Of a stretch of 62,963 nucleotides of DNA, positions 1 to 10,430 are shown piece after piece. The stretch is from Actinomycetota bacterium (GTDB lineage: Bacteria; Actinomycetota; Acidimicrobiia; Acidimicrobiales; Ilumatobacteraceae), in contig WLGW01000002.1 of assembly GCA_009703055.1 (NCBI GenBank), positions 1 to 62,963 of the forward strand, in the 5' to 3' direction. Numbering within the stretch: the stretch's first letter is position 1; each line of letters starts with the position of its first letter. The translations under genes and the position numbers were made by a program. The notes under the pieces were generated by a model. It was not told the origin of the DNA. It did not search any database and saw only the letters and a program-made list of their open reading frames with translations.

Positions 1-2
1 AA

Positions 3-653
3 GTTCTCGCTGAAACAGAATTCTTCGCAGAGGCACCTCTCGAATTACTCGCCCCCATTGCTGCTGCAGGCAAAGTGCGCGAGTTAGTGCGCGGAGATGT
101 CCTCTTTGAAGTAGGTGACGAGCCCGACAGTATTTATGTCGTTCTTTCTGGTCGTATTGCAATTGCGATTGGTAATCGTCCGTTCGATCATCGCGAGAGC
201 GTGATTGCACTCATGGATGAAGGCGACCTCTTCGGTGACATGGGCATGCTCGACAAGAGCCCACGATCCGCGGGTGCACGTTCACTCGAAGCATCCACAG
301 TTCTTGAGATTCCGTACTCTGCAGTGATTGAACAGCTCAACAAGTCAAGTGACTTGTTGTGGAATGTCATCCGCATGCTCAGCCGTCGTCTTCGCGCAAT
401 GGACCAAGCACTTGCAGACAGCGTGTTCCTCGATGTCACCGGTCGTACCGCGAAGCGTCTCTTGGAATTGTCAGGCGGCAAGGATGAATTCACATTGCCC
501 GTGACGCAAGAAGAACTCGCCGGCATGGTGGGTGCATCTCGCGAGCGTGTCAACAAAGCAATCGCAAGCTTCATCAAGCTTCACTGGCTCGAGCAGAGCG
601 AGCGCACGTATCACATTATTGATCGTGCAAAATTGGAACAGCGCGCGATTTAG
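3..653 (+). CDS. Crp/Fnr-family transcriptional regulator (5' end truncated by window)
   Basis: cNMP-binding fold (ELVRGDVLFEVGDEPDSIYVVLSGRI) and C-terminal HTH (TQEELAGMVGASRERVNKAIASF); frame stays open upstream of the GTG at 75 to the window edge. Confidence 0.93.
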   Translation, partial: VLAETEFFAEAPLELLAPIAAAGKVRELVRGDVLFEVGDEPDSIYVVLSGRIAIAIGNRPFDHRESVIALMDEGDLFGDMGMLDKSPRSAGARSLEASTVLEIPYSAVIEQLNKSSDLLWNVIRMLSRRLRAMDQALADSVFLDVTGRTAKRLLELSGGKDEFTLPVTQEELAGMVGASRERVNKAIASFIKLHWLEQSERTYHIIDRAKLEQRAI

Positions 654-658
654 CCTGT

Positions 659-684
659 AAACATTGCGTTTTTGCAATGTTTTT
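659..684. terminator. hairpin terminator between convergent genes
   Basis: AACATTGC-GTTTTT-GCAATGTT followed by T-run. Confidence 0.7.
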
Positions 685-689
685 CACAA

Positions 690-1352
690 CTAACGCAGGG
701 CGCTGAGTAGCCAGTCTTTTGTCTTTGCGTATGCATCGTCTGCGTCATTTTTTCTGTATGACGGACGCGACGCATCGTGTGCGAATGCGTGATTCGCTTC
801 AGGGTAGAACGCAATCTGTGCACCTGTTGCGCGCAACTGAGCGATGTCTGCTTCGGGCGTGTACGGATCTTCCCCACCGAGAATTGCAAGAACATTGTCT
901 GCATACCCATTAATCAGACATGCAAGCGGCTCCACGTGCCCAGGGCCTTTCCACGTAGGCGGCATCACAATCATTCCGTAGAAAGATGCAATGCGAACAA
1001 AGCGTTCGTTGATTGCTGCTTTAAAGCAGTACATGCCGCCCATGCAATATCCCATGAGGCCTGTTGTAACCGTGCCCAGTGCATCAGCACCTTCCAATAA
1101 GTCGCGCATGTTGTCGCTGTCGTTGAGTTGGGGAAGAACTGCAACACGACTTTCAATGGACTCATCAACACTCTTGCCCGGGAACGGCTCAACTGCGATG
1201 ACCGACATTTCCCATTCACGTGAAAGCCGTTCGACCATTTCTTCATAAAGCGGACGCAGACCAAAAATGTCGGGCGCAATGACAAGACCCATCTTCGGAT
1301 TCGGGTGCTGAACCATGAATGCTTCTGTTCCGGAGGGCAATGTGATGCGCAT
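690..1352 (-). CDS. dienelactone hydrolase family protein
   Basis: APDIFGLRP, GYCMGG nucleophile motif, C-terminal NHAFAHD; start chosen at MRITLPSG. Confidence 0.85.
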   Translation of the reverse strand: MRITLPSGTEAFMVQHPNPKMGLVIAPDIFGLRPLYEEMVERLSREWEMSVIAVEPFPGKSVDESIESRVAVLPQLNDSDNMRDLLEGADALGTVTTGLMGYCMGGMYCFKAAINERFVRIASFYGMIVMPPTWKGPGHVEPLACLINGYADNVLAILGGEDPYTPEADIAQLRATGAQIAFYPEANHAFAHDASRPSYRKNDADDAYAKTKDWLLSALR

Positions 1353-1436
1353 CTGCAAAGTATTGCCCAGCGGTGAGACCCTGGGTGAGACCTCAGAACC
1401 CTTCGTGGGTAAAGGGTTTTCCGCACTGTGCCCCGC

Positions 1437-2234
1437 ATGGCACACATACCTACTTCCACTGCACAGCCCACCTCAGCCCCTTCCACATCTCCCCCACCTG
1501 ACCAACTGGTCTGGACAACTGTTGGGGCAGGCCCCAGTCGCCAGATCATCGATGAGTGGACTCGGTACGCCCGCCGACCAGCCATTGTGCGTCACGTGAA
1601 CTCATGGGGCTTCATGCCCCGCCCAATTGAGCATCTTGACGAGGTGTTGGAACTCGCTGGTTTTGGTCGAGCGATTGATGACTCGGACGGTGATCAGTTT
1701 CTCTGGCACCTTGTTCGCGAAGCGGAACACGATGAGATCGCAGCTCGCATCGTCCTTCATCGCATGATGCCGTCCATCATGAACATGGCACGTCGTCGCA
1801 GTCGGGTCTTCCAAGGTGGCCTAGAGATGGCAATCAACGATGCTGTTGGCACGGCGTGGATGATCATTCGAACATTCCCCCATCATCGACGACCTCGAAA
1901 AATTGCAGCCAACATTGCGAAGGACACTGAGTACTACGCGTTTGTTCGCCAACACCGCCTCAAGCGCGTGAGAGAACAACAGGTGGGAGATGAGATGTTG
2001 CAGGGAACCTATGAGTACCAACTCGCTCACGGCGATTCAGAGGACTTTGACAACGCCATGGCTGAAGCCGAAGAGAACGGCGTGAAGGCGCATCACATTG
2101 AATTATTGAATCGCCTTGCCAATGGCGAACACAGCAGAGATATCGCTGCAACTGAAGGAGTCTCAGCGCGCACTGTTCGTCAGTACCGCAAAGATGCAGT
2201 GGAAGAAGTCCGCCGCGTGTTGCTGAATGGCTGA
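1437..2234 (+). CDS. sigma-70-like / HTH DNA-binding protein
   Basis: C-terminal region-4-like HTH (SRDIAATEGVSARTVRQYRKDAVEEVRR); N-terminal helical region resembles sigma region 2. Confidence 0.55.
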   Translation: MAHIPTSTAQPTSAPSTSPPPDQLVWTTVGAGPSRQIIDEWTRYARRPAIVRHVNSWGFMPRPIEHLDEVLELAGFGRAIDDSDGDQFLWHLVREAEHDEIAARIVLHRMMPSIMNMARRRSRVFQGGLEMAINDAVGTAWMIIRTFPHHRRPRKIAANIAKDTEYYAFVRQHRLKRVREQQVGDEMLQGTYEYQLAHGDSEDFDNAMAEAEENGVKAHHIELLNRLANGEHSRDIAATEGVSARTVRQYRKDAVEEVRRVLLNG

Positions 2235-2254
2235 ATGGCTGAGTGGCTGAGTGG
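2223..2254. repeat. 8-bp tandem repeat (ctgaatgg/ctgagtgg) x4
   Basis: ctgaatgg ctgaatgg ctgagtgg ctgagtgg read directly; overlaps stop codon of upstream gene. Confidence 0.9.
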
Positions 2255-2264
2255 CTAACGGTGA

Positions 2265-4511
2265 TTAGCGAGCAAGTTTGACGCGACGTAATCGCAAACT
2301 GTTGGTCACCACGAACACTGATGATGATGCCATCGCCAAACCAGCCCACATCGGGTTCAATCGCCCAGTCGCAGCAAGTGGAATCGCTGCAACGTTGTAC
2401 GCAAAAGCCCAGAAGACATTGGTGCGAATCGTGCGCAATGTAGCTCGCGACAAAAGAATTGCATCGGGCACGGAACGAAGGTCTCCGTTGACGATGGTGA
2501 GATCACTGGCCTGCATAGCAACATCGGTGCCGCCACCCATTGCGATTCCCACATCTGCTTGTGCAAGTGCAGCAGCGTCATTTACGCCGTCACCCACCAT
2601 GGCGACGGCATAGCCACGTTCTTGCAAGTCCTTCACGACTGCGACCTTTTCATCGGGCATTACGCCTGCATATAAATGGTGTTCGTCAGTGTCGATGCCG
2701 ACTGACATTGCGATGGCCTCTGCAGTTGCTTTGTTATCACCCGTGAGCAACACCGGTGCAAGGCCCATCAACTTCAGTGCTGCGATTGCTTCAGCACTTG
2801 TGGGCTTTGGCTGATCAGATACGCAGAGAACAGCATTCGCACGGCCGTCCCAACTCACGAGAACTGCGGTTTGCCCATCAGCGCGAGCTGAGGAAAGGGC
2901 TTCCTTCAATGAACTCGGGATGATGACAAGTCGGTTGGTGAACATCTCTTCACGTCCGACCAGCACGATGACGCCACCAATGCGACCAGCAGCACCCACA
3001 CCGGGCATTGCTTCAAACTCATCAAGTTTCGGCAGTTCGCCTAACTCGCCTTCGGCTGCACTCACAATGGCGCGCGCAATCGGGTGCTCACTGCCCTTCT
3101 CCACTGCCGCTGCGTAGCGCAACGCAGATTCACGTGAGACGCCTTCTGCACACACAACGTTGGCAAGTGTCATCACGCCAGTAGTCACCGTTCCGGTTTT
3201 GTCGAGCACCACGGTGTCGATGCGGCGTGTGCTCTGCAGAACATCAATGCCCTTAATCACGATGCCCATCTGTGCAGCTCGACCACTACCGACCATGAGT
3301 GCAGTGGGGGTTGCGAGTCCGAGGGCACATGGACACGCGATGATGAGAACAGCAACTGCAGCAGTGAAAGCTTTCTCAACATCTCCGTCGAGAATGAGCC
3401 ACGCAGCCAAGGTGGCTGCACTAATTGCAAAGACAACCGGCACAAAAATAGAAGCGACCTTGTCGGCGACTTTTTGCACAGGCGCTTTCGTGGCCTGCGC
3501 ATCACGCACCAATTTGGCCATGCGCGCAAAGGTCGTTTCGCCACCCACACGAGTTGCACGCACCAGTAATCGGCCATTTTGGTTCACCGTTGCTGACGTG
3601 ACATTGTCGCCAACAGCGACATCGACAGGAACGCTTTCACCCGTGATCATGCTTGCATCGATGCTGGATGTGCCTTCTTCAACAACACCGTCTGCTGCGA
3701 TTTTTTCACCGGGGCGCACCACCAGAATGTCACCTTCGCGCACCACCGATGCAGGAATAGAGACTTCCTCCCCATCGCGCAATACGGTGGCGTACTTTGC
3801 ACCCATTGCAAGGAGCGACCGCAATGCATCACCCGCAGAGTTTTTCGCGCGCATCTCGAGATAGCGACCGAGGAGAAGAAAAGCCGTGACGGTGGCGCCT
3901 ACTTCGAAGTACACATGGGCAGTGCCTGCGTGCGTCATCGTTAATCCGTCGTGCACCATCGTCTCGTCGAGTGCATTCCCCCATACAAGTACCCAGATGC
4001 TCCAGAGCATCGCTGCAATCACGCCTACAGAGATCAACGTGTCCATTGTGGTGGTGCCATGACGAGCGTTCTTGAATGCGGCTTTATGGAACGGCCACGC
4101 ACCCCACGTTGCAACGGGCAGCGACAACACCATTGCCCACCATTGCCAGCCACTGAATTGCCACGGCATGATCATGCTGAGTGCAACTACAGGAATTGAT
4201 AGTGCTACAGAGAAGTAGAGACGAATACGAGCCTGACGAAGTCGTGCTGCAAGGTCATCATCAAATGGATTGTCATCCACGACGCGTGCACCGTAGCCAG
4301 CATCGAGAACTGCCTGAATGAGAGCGGACTGTTCAAGCGATGTTCCGTCATATGCAACCATCGCGGATTCTGTTGCGTAGTTGACAGCAGCTTCCACACC
4401 GTCAATCCCGTTGAGTGTCTTTTCAATACGTGCCGCACATGCCCCACAGGTCATGCCTTGAAGAGCAAGTTCTACTTCAACAATGGATTCGGGGGGAACC
4501 ACAACACTCAT
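2265..4511 (-). CDS. copA: heavy-metal (copper-type) translocating P-type ATPase
   Basis: N-terminal HMA domain with GMTCGAC; CPC motif ([12 protein letters not shown]); DKTGT phosphorylation site; [10 protein letters not shown]. Confidence 0.92.
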   Translation of the reverse strand: MSVVVPPESIVEVELALQGMTCGACAARIEKTLNGIDGVEAAVNYATESAMVAYDGTSLEQSALIQAVLDAGYGARVVDDNPFDDDLAARLRQARIRLYFSVALSIPVVALSMIMPWQFSGWQWWAMVLSLPVATWGAWPFHKAAFKNARHGTTTMDTLISVGVIAAMLWSIWVLVWGNALDETMVHDGLTMTHAGTAHVYFEVGATVTAFLLLGRYLEMRAKNSAGDALRSLLAMGAKYATVLRDGEEVSIPASVVREGDILVVRPGEKIAADGVVEEGTSSIDASMITGESVPVDVAVGDNVTSATVNQNGRLLVRATRVGGETTFARMAKLVRDAQATKAPVQKVADKVASIFVPVVFAISAATLAAWLILDGDVEKAFTAAVAVLIIACPCALGLATPTALMVGSGRAAQMGIVIKGIDVLQSTRRIDTVVLDKTGTVTTGVMTLANVVCAEGVSRESALRYAAAVEKGSEHPIARAIVSAAEGELGELPKLDEFEAMPGVGAAGRIGGVIVLVGREEMFTNRLVIIPSSLKEALSSARADGQTAVLVSWDGRANAVLCVSDQPKPTSAEAIAALKLMGLAPVLLTGDNKATAEAIAMSVGIDTDEHHLYAGVMPDEKVAVVKDLQERGYAVAMVGDGVNDAAALAQADVGIAMGGGTDVAMQASDLTIVNGDLRSVPDAILLSRATLRTIRTNVFWAFAYNVAAIPLAATGRLNPMWAGLAMASSSVFVVTNSLRLRRVKLAR

Positions 4512-4516
4512 ACCTC

Positions 4517-5287
4517 TTACCTACCACCAAAGTCGGGGTGGCGCTTCTCCAGAAACGCTGCAATCCCCTCTTGTGCCACATCTGACACCACAGCCTGCGC
4601 CATGACTGCAGATGCGAATGCATAGGCATCAGATTCATTCATACCTATTTGTTGGTAATACGCCTGCTTGCCGATTGCTTTGCTCTCGCGAGAACCACGA
4701 CACGCGCGCTCAAGGAGTTCCAGTGTTGCGTCGTCAAGCTCACCGTCGTCCACCACGGAGTTGACGAAGCCCCACTCCAAAGCAGTTTGTGCAGAAATGA
4801 CATCGCCAGTCATCGCCATCTCTAGCGCACGCTTTGGTGGCAGAGAACGTGCCACAGCAACGAGAGGTGTGTGACAGAACAGTCCACCCTTGCCGCCCGG
4901 GATAGCGAAACCGGCTGATGATGCTGCAACTGCGAGATCACATGTGGCGACCAATTGACAGCCCGCCGCAGTTGCCAATGCATGCACACGAGCCACGATG
5001 GGCTGCGGGATGGAATGCATCGTCTGCATCAAGTTCGAGCACACAGTAAAGAGGTGCAGTGCATCGGCTTCTGACGCACCCTTCATCTCACCAAAGTTGT
5101 GTCCGGCGGAGAACACCGGGCCTTCTGCTGCAAGGATGACGCCAAGAGCGTCCGAAGAAGCAATCTCTTCAAAAGCCGCTGTGAGTTCGAGAAGGACATC
5201 AAGGGACAAGGCATTGCGCTTGGCCGGATTACTGAGGGTGACGGTGACGAACTCACCGTGGCGTTGCGAACGAACTGAAGTTGACAT
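4517..5287 (-). CDS. enoyl-CoA hydratase/isomerase family protein
   Basis: Crotonase fold: [41 protein letters not shown]. Confidence 0.9.
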   Translation of the reverse strand: MSTSVRSQRHGEFVTVTLSNPAKRNALSLDVLLELTAAFEEIASSDALGVILAAEGPVFSAGHNFGEMKGASEADALHLFTVCSNLMQTMHSIPQPIVARVHALATAAGCQLVATCDLAVAASSAGFAIPGGKGGLFCHTPLVAVARSLPPKRALEMAMTGDVISAQTALEWGFVNSVVDDGELDDATLELLERACRGSRESKAIGKQAYYQQIGMNESDAYAFASAVMAQAVVSDVAQEGIAAFLEKRHPDFGGR

Positions 5288-5329
5288 GGCCTACCTCCTG
5301 CGGTTGCACCAACAGTACGCCAATCCAAA

Positions 5330-5405
<76 letters not shown>

Positions 5406-5514
5406 GGAGGTGGAACGGAATGCGGAGCGTAAATCGCCCCGGACGCCGAATACATCCATTTCTGAGTGTAGTTCGGAGGAGATGAAACCACCTAGGTACG
5501 TTCAATGCCAGAGG

Positions 5515-6045
5515 CTAGGAAGTCTTGCGAATCTCGTCTGCCCCAACCTGTTGGGCCAGCAAAATGCGTGCTCTCGCCACCCGGCTCTGCACAGTGCCAC
5601 GAGGGCATTGCAAAATGGCAGCCACTTCGTCATATCCAAAACCGAGAATGCGAACCAAGACAAAAGCTTCTCGGAACTGAGATGGCAAGGCATTGATGAG
5701 TTCACGAGTTTCGATGGCGTATCCCGCTTCGACTGAGATTTCCTGTTTCCGTGCTAATCCGTTCACCACCGACTGTTCTTTTGATTTCTTCTCTGCATGA
5801 TCAAGGCACACTCGACGAGCAATCGACATCAACCAGGATTTCGCGGTGGAGTCACCTCGGAATGACTGCAGACCTCGATATGAACGAAGAAAAGTCTCTT
5901 GGGTGATGTCATCAACATCATCGTTGCTCTGCCCGAACCACCGACAGAACCGATGTACGTCTTCCTCGCAGGCACGGATAACGCGTGAGAAAGCCTGATC
6001 ATCGCCGTCTTGGGCGAGAAGAAGGTCTCTTGTCGCGTCGTCCAT
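5515..6045 (-). CDS. ECF-type RNA polymerase sigma factor
   Basis: Region 2 (DDVDDITQETFLRSYRGLQSFRGDSTAKSWLMSIARRVCLDH) and region 4 (PSQFREAFVLVRILGFGYDEVAAILQCPRGTVQSRVARAR); start chosen at MDDATRD. Confidence 0.92.
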   Translation of the reverse strand: MDDATRDLLLAQDGDDQAFSRVIRACEEDVHRFCRWFGQSNDDVDDITQETFLRSYRGLQSFRGDSTAKSWLMSIARRVCLDHAEKKSKEQSVVNGLARKQEISVEAGYAIETRELINALPSQFREAFVLVRILGFGYDEVAAILQCPRGTVQSRVARARILLAQQVGADEIRKTS

Positions 6046-6099
6046 GAAGAAAATTGTAATCACAGGATTTTCTCCATTATCGGGAACAAAAGGTGGCAC

Positions 6100-7323
6100 A
6101 TGACCGTCTGTATTGATATGGAGCCCAAAGATTCCCAATCCCACCAATCATTAGGTGACCCACTGATGGGGGCTAGTCCAGCAGGTCCGGCACAAGAGCA
6201 AACACGTGGACAAGCCCAACGCCCACGCCCAGCGAAGAAAACAAACAATCGAGGATCACTCAATTCCTTTCATTCCGGTCTCACTGGTGGAATCCGGCTG
6301 TCGTTGTGCGTTGCCGCAGTTTTCGCATCGACAGTTGCACTGGCACGACATGATGACGAACCAATACAGGCTGCAACCAGTACTCCCGTCAACCCTGGTG
6401 CTCCTAGTACCGCACCCGTTGTTGCACAGAAAAGAGTTCTTGTTTCGGACCCTGCAAATACAGCAATAGTCCGTGAAATTGCTGGCGACCTTCTCATTGT
6501 CGAAAGCATTATTCCGCCCGGGGCTAATGGACACACATACGAACCAGTCCCTGCAGATGCCATCAAAGCTGCAAGCGCCGATCTCTACATCGAAAATGGG
6601 ATGGAACTCAATATGGCGGTGACCAATTTTGTTCGATCCAACTATCGATCGGGCACCCCCGAAGTCAGCCTTGCTAATGCAATTCCAAAGAACGAAGTCA
6701 TCAGCACAGACTCTGCGGAACAAATTGCTGCTCACGGACATGCGCACTCTTACAACGCTCACTTTTGGACCAACCCTTCGTATGCAATTGTCTATGCGCA
6801 ACAAGTGAGCGCAGCGCTTTCACAAATTGACAGTGCAAATGCAGCGACATACACAACACGAGCAAATGCCTTCATTGAACGATTGCGGGTTCTTGACACT
6901 GCTTTTGCGGCGGCAATTGCTTCCATCCCACCTCAGAACAAAAAACTGGTTGTGTATCACGACAGTTGGTCCTACTTCGGACGCCGTTATGGGATTCCCG
7001 TCGTCGGTGCACTGCAACCTGTTTCCTTCTCGGAACCATCTGCAGATGAAATTCGTAAAATGATTGATCAGATACGACGAGAGGCCGTTCCTGCGTTCTT
7101 CGGTAGTGAAGTGTTTCCCTCAGATGTGCTGAATGCAATCTCAGCAGAAACAAAAGCAAAGTATTACTCAGACCTTTCCGATGAAGTACTGCCTGGTACG
7201 CCAGGTTCGCCAGAACATTCGTACGAGGGAATGATGATTCAAAACGTTCGCATGATGACAACTGCTTTGGGAGGCAATGTAGCTCTCCTTGCAAATCTCA
7301 CACCCGGAGGATCGCCATCATGA
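6100..7323 (+). CDS. metal ABC transporter substrate-binding protein (Zn/Mn, cluster A-I family)
   Basis: ANGHTYEPVPADAIKAASADLYIENGMEL; HAHSYNAHFWTNPSYAIVYAQQV; YHDSWSYFGRRYGI; translationally coupled to ABC ATPase. Confidence 0.9.
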   Translation: MTVCIDMEPKDSQSHQSLGDPLMGASPAGPAQEQTRGQAQRPRPAKKTNNRGSLNSFHSGLTGGIRLSLCVAAVFASTVALARHDDEPIQAATSTPVNPGAPSTAPVVAQKRVLVSDPANTAIVREIAGDLLIVESIIPPGANGHTYEPVPADAIKAASADLYIENGMELNMAVTNFVRSNYRSGTPEVSLANAIPKNEVISTDSAEQIAAHGHAHSYNAHFWTNPSYAIVYAQQVSAALSQIDSANAATYTTRANAFIERLRVLDTAFAAAIASIPPQNKKLVVYHDSWSYFGRRYGIPVVGALQPVSFSEPSADEIRKMIDQIRREAVPAFFGSEVFPSDVLNAISAETKAKYYSDLSDEVLPGTPGSPEHSYEGMMIQNVRMMTTALGGNVALLANLTPGGSPS

Positions 7324-8075
7324 TCACATTGCACGACATCGGCTTTTCCTACGGCAACAATCACGTTCTCCATGACATCACCACTGATTTTCATCCTGGC
7401 GAAATTGTTGGAATCATTGGACCGTCGGGGGCCGGAAAGACAACCCTTCTTCGGATACTCCTTGGTGAGCTGACACCAACTCAGGGACGAATCAACAATT
7501 CATCAAGTGCCAACATCGCTGTTGGGTATGTCCCACAGCTTGATTCTGGCGAACGAACTTTTCCACTCACAGTGGAAGAAATGGTTCTACTCGGTGCAGC
7601 AGCATTCAGTAGGAAGAAGCCGTGGTTTGACCAGTCAGAGAAGCGGGAAGCCTCAAGAATTCTTGAGCGACTGGGCATTCTGCAACTACGAAACAATCGA
7701 CTCAGCGAGTTATCGGGTGGCCAGTTTCAACGAGCCTTGATTGCTCGAGCATTGATGTCACGACCTTCGCTCTTGCTCCTCGACGAACCAACCAGTGGAA
7801 TTGACTTGCACACTCGACAACAAGTGCTCGACCTAGTCCATGAATTACAAACCGACGGATTCACCATCATCCTGACCACTCATGACTTGAACTGGGTCGC
7901 CGCACAACTGCCGCGAATTCTTTGCCTCAATGGAACAGTGACTGGTGATGGTGCACCTTCGGAAGTTCTCACAAGCCAGGTAGTCCGAGAGACCTATGGG
8001 GCAAACATGGATGTCATCTTCCATCAGGGTCGACCCGTTGTTGTCGACTCCGTCAATAACGGAGGTAATCAATGA
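7320..8075 (+). CDS. metal ABC transporter ATP-binding protein
   Basis: Walker A GPSGAGKTT, signature LSGGQFQRALIARAL, Walker B LLLLDEPTSG; ATGA overlaps on both sides. Confidence 0.95.
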   Translation: MITLHDIGFSYGNNHVLHDITTDFHPGEIVGIIGPSGAGKTTLLRILLGELTPTQGRINNSSSANIAVGYVPQLDSGERTFPLTVEEMVLLGAAAFSRKKPWFDQSEKREASRILERLGILQLRNNRLSELSGGQFQRALIARALMSRPSLLLLDEPTSGIDLHTRQQVLDLVHELQTDGFTIILTTHDLNWVAAQLPRILCLNGTVTGDGAPSEVLTSQVVRETYGANMDVIFHQGRPVVVDSVNNGGNQ

Positions 8076-8893
8076 GTTACTTCACAGATCCGTTTCAATA
8101 TGACTTCTTTAGTCGTGCACTCATCGTTTCCGTCCTAATCGGTGCGCTCGCAGGTGCGATTGGTCCTTTCGTTCTTGTACGAAGAATGGCATATATCGGC
8201 CAAGGAATGTCCCAAAGCATTTTGGGAGGCGTCGCACTAGGAGTTGTGTGGGGACTTGATCTCTACTTCGGCGCGGCTGTTGCGGCCGGCCTCTCAGCTG
8301 CACTCATTTACTTCGTTCGCAACCGCGGCGTTCCTGTTGATACCGCAATCGGCATTGTCGCTTCGACTCTCTTTGCCATTGGTGTTGCGGTTGTTTCCTC
8401 TTCACGAGATCGACGTTTGAATTCTGCAAACCTGCTCTTTGGCAATGTCCTAGGGGTTGACACAGAAGACATCATTCTTGTTGCTCTCGTAACCGTCATT
8501 GCTGCAATCGTTTTATTCCGAAACTACAAAACACTTCTTGCAGTTACACATAACTCGGCAGTCGCAGCAGCACATGGCGTTCGTGCTCGTCTCATGGAAG
8601 TTATCTTCAGCGCACTTCTTGCCATGGTCGTTGTCACCGCATTGCGCGTTCTCGGTGTACTTCTCGTCGCAGCAACACTTCTTATCCCAGCAGCAACTGC
8701 AACCATGACGTTCAGGACATTCCGAAACATCACCATTGCATCCATCTGTCTAGGGACATCATTTGCAATCATCGGACTGTTCTTGTCATTTCATCGCAAT
8801 ATCGCCAGTGGACCAGCAATAGTTCTGGTCGGCGCAACAGTGTTTGCAATGAACATGTTGACAAGCACCACATCTCAACGGAACAGAGCCTGA
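8072..8893 (+). CDS. metal ABC transporter permease (ABC-3 family)
   Basis: Multi-TM; GPFVLVRRMAYIGQGMSQSILGGVALG typical of ZnuB/TroC-type permeases. Confidence 0.93.
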   Translation: MSYFTDPFQYDFFSRALIVSVLIGALAGAIGPFVLVRRMAYIGQGMSQSILGGVALGVVWGLDLYFGAAVAAGLSAALIYFVRNRGVPVDTAIGIVASTLFAIGVAVVSSSRDRRLNSANLLFGNVLGVDTEDIILVALVTVIAAIVLFRNYKTLLAVTHNSAVAAAHGVRARLMEVIFSALLAMVVVTALRVLGVLLVAATLLIPAATATMTFRTFRNITIASICLGTSFAIIGLFLSFHRNIASGPAIVLVGATVFAMNMLTSTTSQRNRA

Positions 8894-8898
8894 CGGCC

Positions 8899-9501
8899 AT
8901 GGATACTGAGGGAAGGTTTTCGTGCCCGTGGCTAGAACGGGTATCAGCGTTACTCGACGACGAGTTACCAGTTGCTGAACGACAGATGGTTACTTCGCAC
9001 GCACAATCGTGTGAGACCTGCTCTCCGATAATGAGCCAGAGAAATCAAAAGAACGAACCCGCTCATCTCCTGAGCGTGATTCAGCCTCGTTCGATTGTCA
9101 CCTTTCCACAACGCAACACTCCACAGCTGCGAGCACTGCTCGCCATCGTTGGGATAGCAATCATTGTTGGCTCAGTGCCGGGGTTCATCCGAGGCAACAC
9201 TGACGGCAATAGCCTTCATGATCTTCGGCACCTCTCCATTTGGCAAGTTGCACTGGGGATGGGCGCAGTCTCAGCCTCAATTTCATTCAGGCTCTCTCGC
9301 CTGTTGACAGTCATTGTTGCAACGTTTCTCGTTCTCACAGGTCTTGCAACTGTTTACGATCTTTTGACGGGACATAGAGGTCCGTGGACTGACCCGCTTC
9401 ACCTTGTTGAAATTGCAGCAGTTCTCGCAATCTTGCGTCTGGTATATCCATCTCTGAGACTGTCAAGAATTCGTCGAAGTGAGATTTCTACACATCGTTA
9501 A
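8899..9501 (+). CDS. zinc-finger (ZAS-type) membrane anti-sigma factor
   Basis: N-terminal HAQSCETC (Hx3Cx2C) followed by several hydrophobic helices. Confidence 0.75.
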   Translation: MDTEGRFSCPWLERVSALLDDELPVAERQMVTSHAQSCETCSPIMSQRNQKNEPAHLLSVIQPRSIVTFPQRNTPQLRALLAIVGIAIIVGSVPGFIRGNTDGNSLHDLRHLSIWQVALGMGAVSASISFRLSRLLTVIVATFLVLTGLATVYDLLTGHRGPWTDPLHLVEIAAVLAILRLVYPSLRLSRIRRSEISTHR

Positions 9502-9550
9502 CAGAAGGCAACTGTTTCCTTCTCTGTAGCTAAAGCCATACGCTGGTCAC

Positions 9551-9703
9551 ATGGGCCGAGTACCTCAGGTGAAAAATGGTCATCCACCAAAAACCTGTGC
9601 GACATGTGGGCGGCCCTTTGAGTGGCGACGCAAGTGGGCACGTGATTGGGAAAACGTGAAGTACTGCAGTGACCGTTGTCGCGCGAATAGTTCACAGCCC
9701 TAA
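9551..9703 (+). CDS. DUF2256-type small zinc-ribbon protein (50 aa; not in the ORF track)
   Basis: Translated by hand: [50 protein letters not shown]; CxxC...CxxxC and WRRKWARDW motif. Confidence 0.88.
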   Translation: MGRVPQVKNGHPPKTCATCGRPFEWRRKWARDWENVKYCSDRCRANSSQP

Positions 9704-9818
9704 GTACGTGCGTACCGATGTGACAACAAGCCATCGCCATCGGGAATGTCGGCGCCTGCCTCGTGGTTCTACTTCGCAATGCCAACTCTGTTGGCCCCCC
9801 ATTCACAGGAGTGAACAA

Positions 9819-10367
9819 ATGAAAAAAACCATTACAGCAATTGCAGCAGCCTCAGTTCTGCTCTTGTCAGCATGTGGATCCGATGGATCAAGCTCTGACA
9901 CAACTGTCGCAGCATCCGATACAACCGAAATGGCAAAAGAAGCCGGCAACATCGTTGAGGTCGCTCAAGGAAATGCCGACTTCTCAACACTCGTCGCAGC
10001 AGTAGTGGCAGCAGATCTTGCTGAGACACTCTCCGGCGAAGGTCCATTCACAGTGTTCGCACCAACAAATGCAGCATTCGAAGCATTACCAGCCGGACTT
10101 CTCGAGAAGCTTCTCCTTCCAGAAAACAAGGACACCCTTGTCAAGATCTTGACCTACCACGTGGTTCCAGCAAAGGTGATGGCAGCAGATGTCATGGCAG
10201 GCGATGTCACCACTGTTGAAGGTTCAACATTCACAATCGCAACCGAGGGTGGTGTGAAGGTCAACACCTCGAACGTGACTGCAACAGACGTACCAGCATC
10301 AAACGGTGTTATCCACGTCATTGACGCAGTGCTTGTTCCATCATCTGTGGACGTTTCCAAGCTCTAA
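9819..10367 (+). CDS. fasciclin-domain lipoprotein
   Basis: Lipobox LLLSACGS; GPFTVFAPTNAAFEALP and LTYHVVPAKV...NGVIHVIDAVLVP. Confidence 0.95.
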   Translation: MKKTITAIAAASVLLLSACGSDGSSSDTTVAASDTTEMAKEAGNIVEVAQGNADFSTLVAAVVAADLAETLSGEGPFTVFAPTNAAFEALPAGLLEKLLLPENKDTLVKILTYHVVPAKVMAADVMAGDVTTVEGSTFTIATEGGVKVNTSNVTATDVPASNGVIHVIDAVLVPSSVDVSKL

Positions 10368-10376
10368 GCATTAAAC

Positions 10377-10418
10377 AAAAAGGACCGGTGAGGGAATTCC
10401 CTTGCCGGTCCTTTTTTA
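10377..10418. terminator. rho-independent terminator
   Basis: aaaaaggaccggtgagggaattcccttgccggtcctttttt; long stem with T-tract. Confidence 0.88.
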
Positions 10419-10430
10419 TTGTCTACGTGC

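Noticed and set aside
3160-3864. 234-aa + strand ORF
   Set aside because: Antisense to the well-supported copper P-type ATPase; low-complexity Ser/Thr/Ala composition typical of shadow ORFs.
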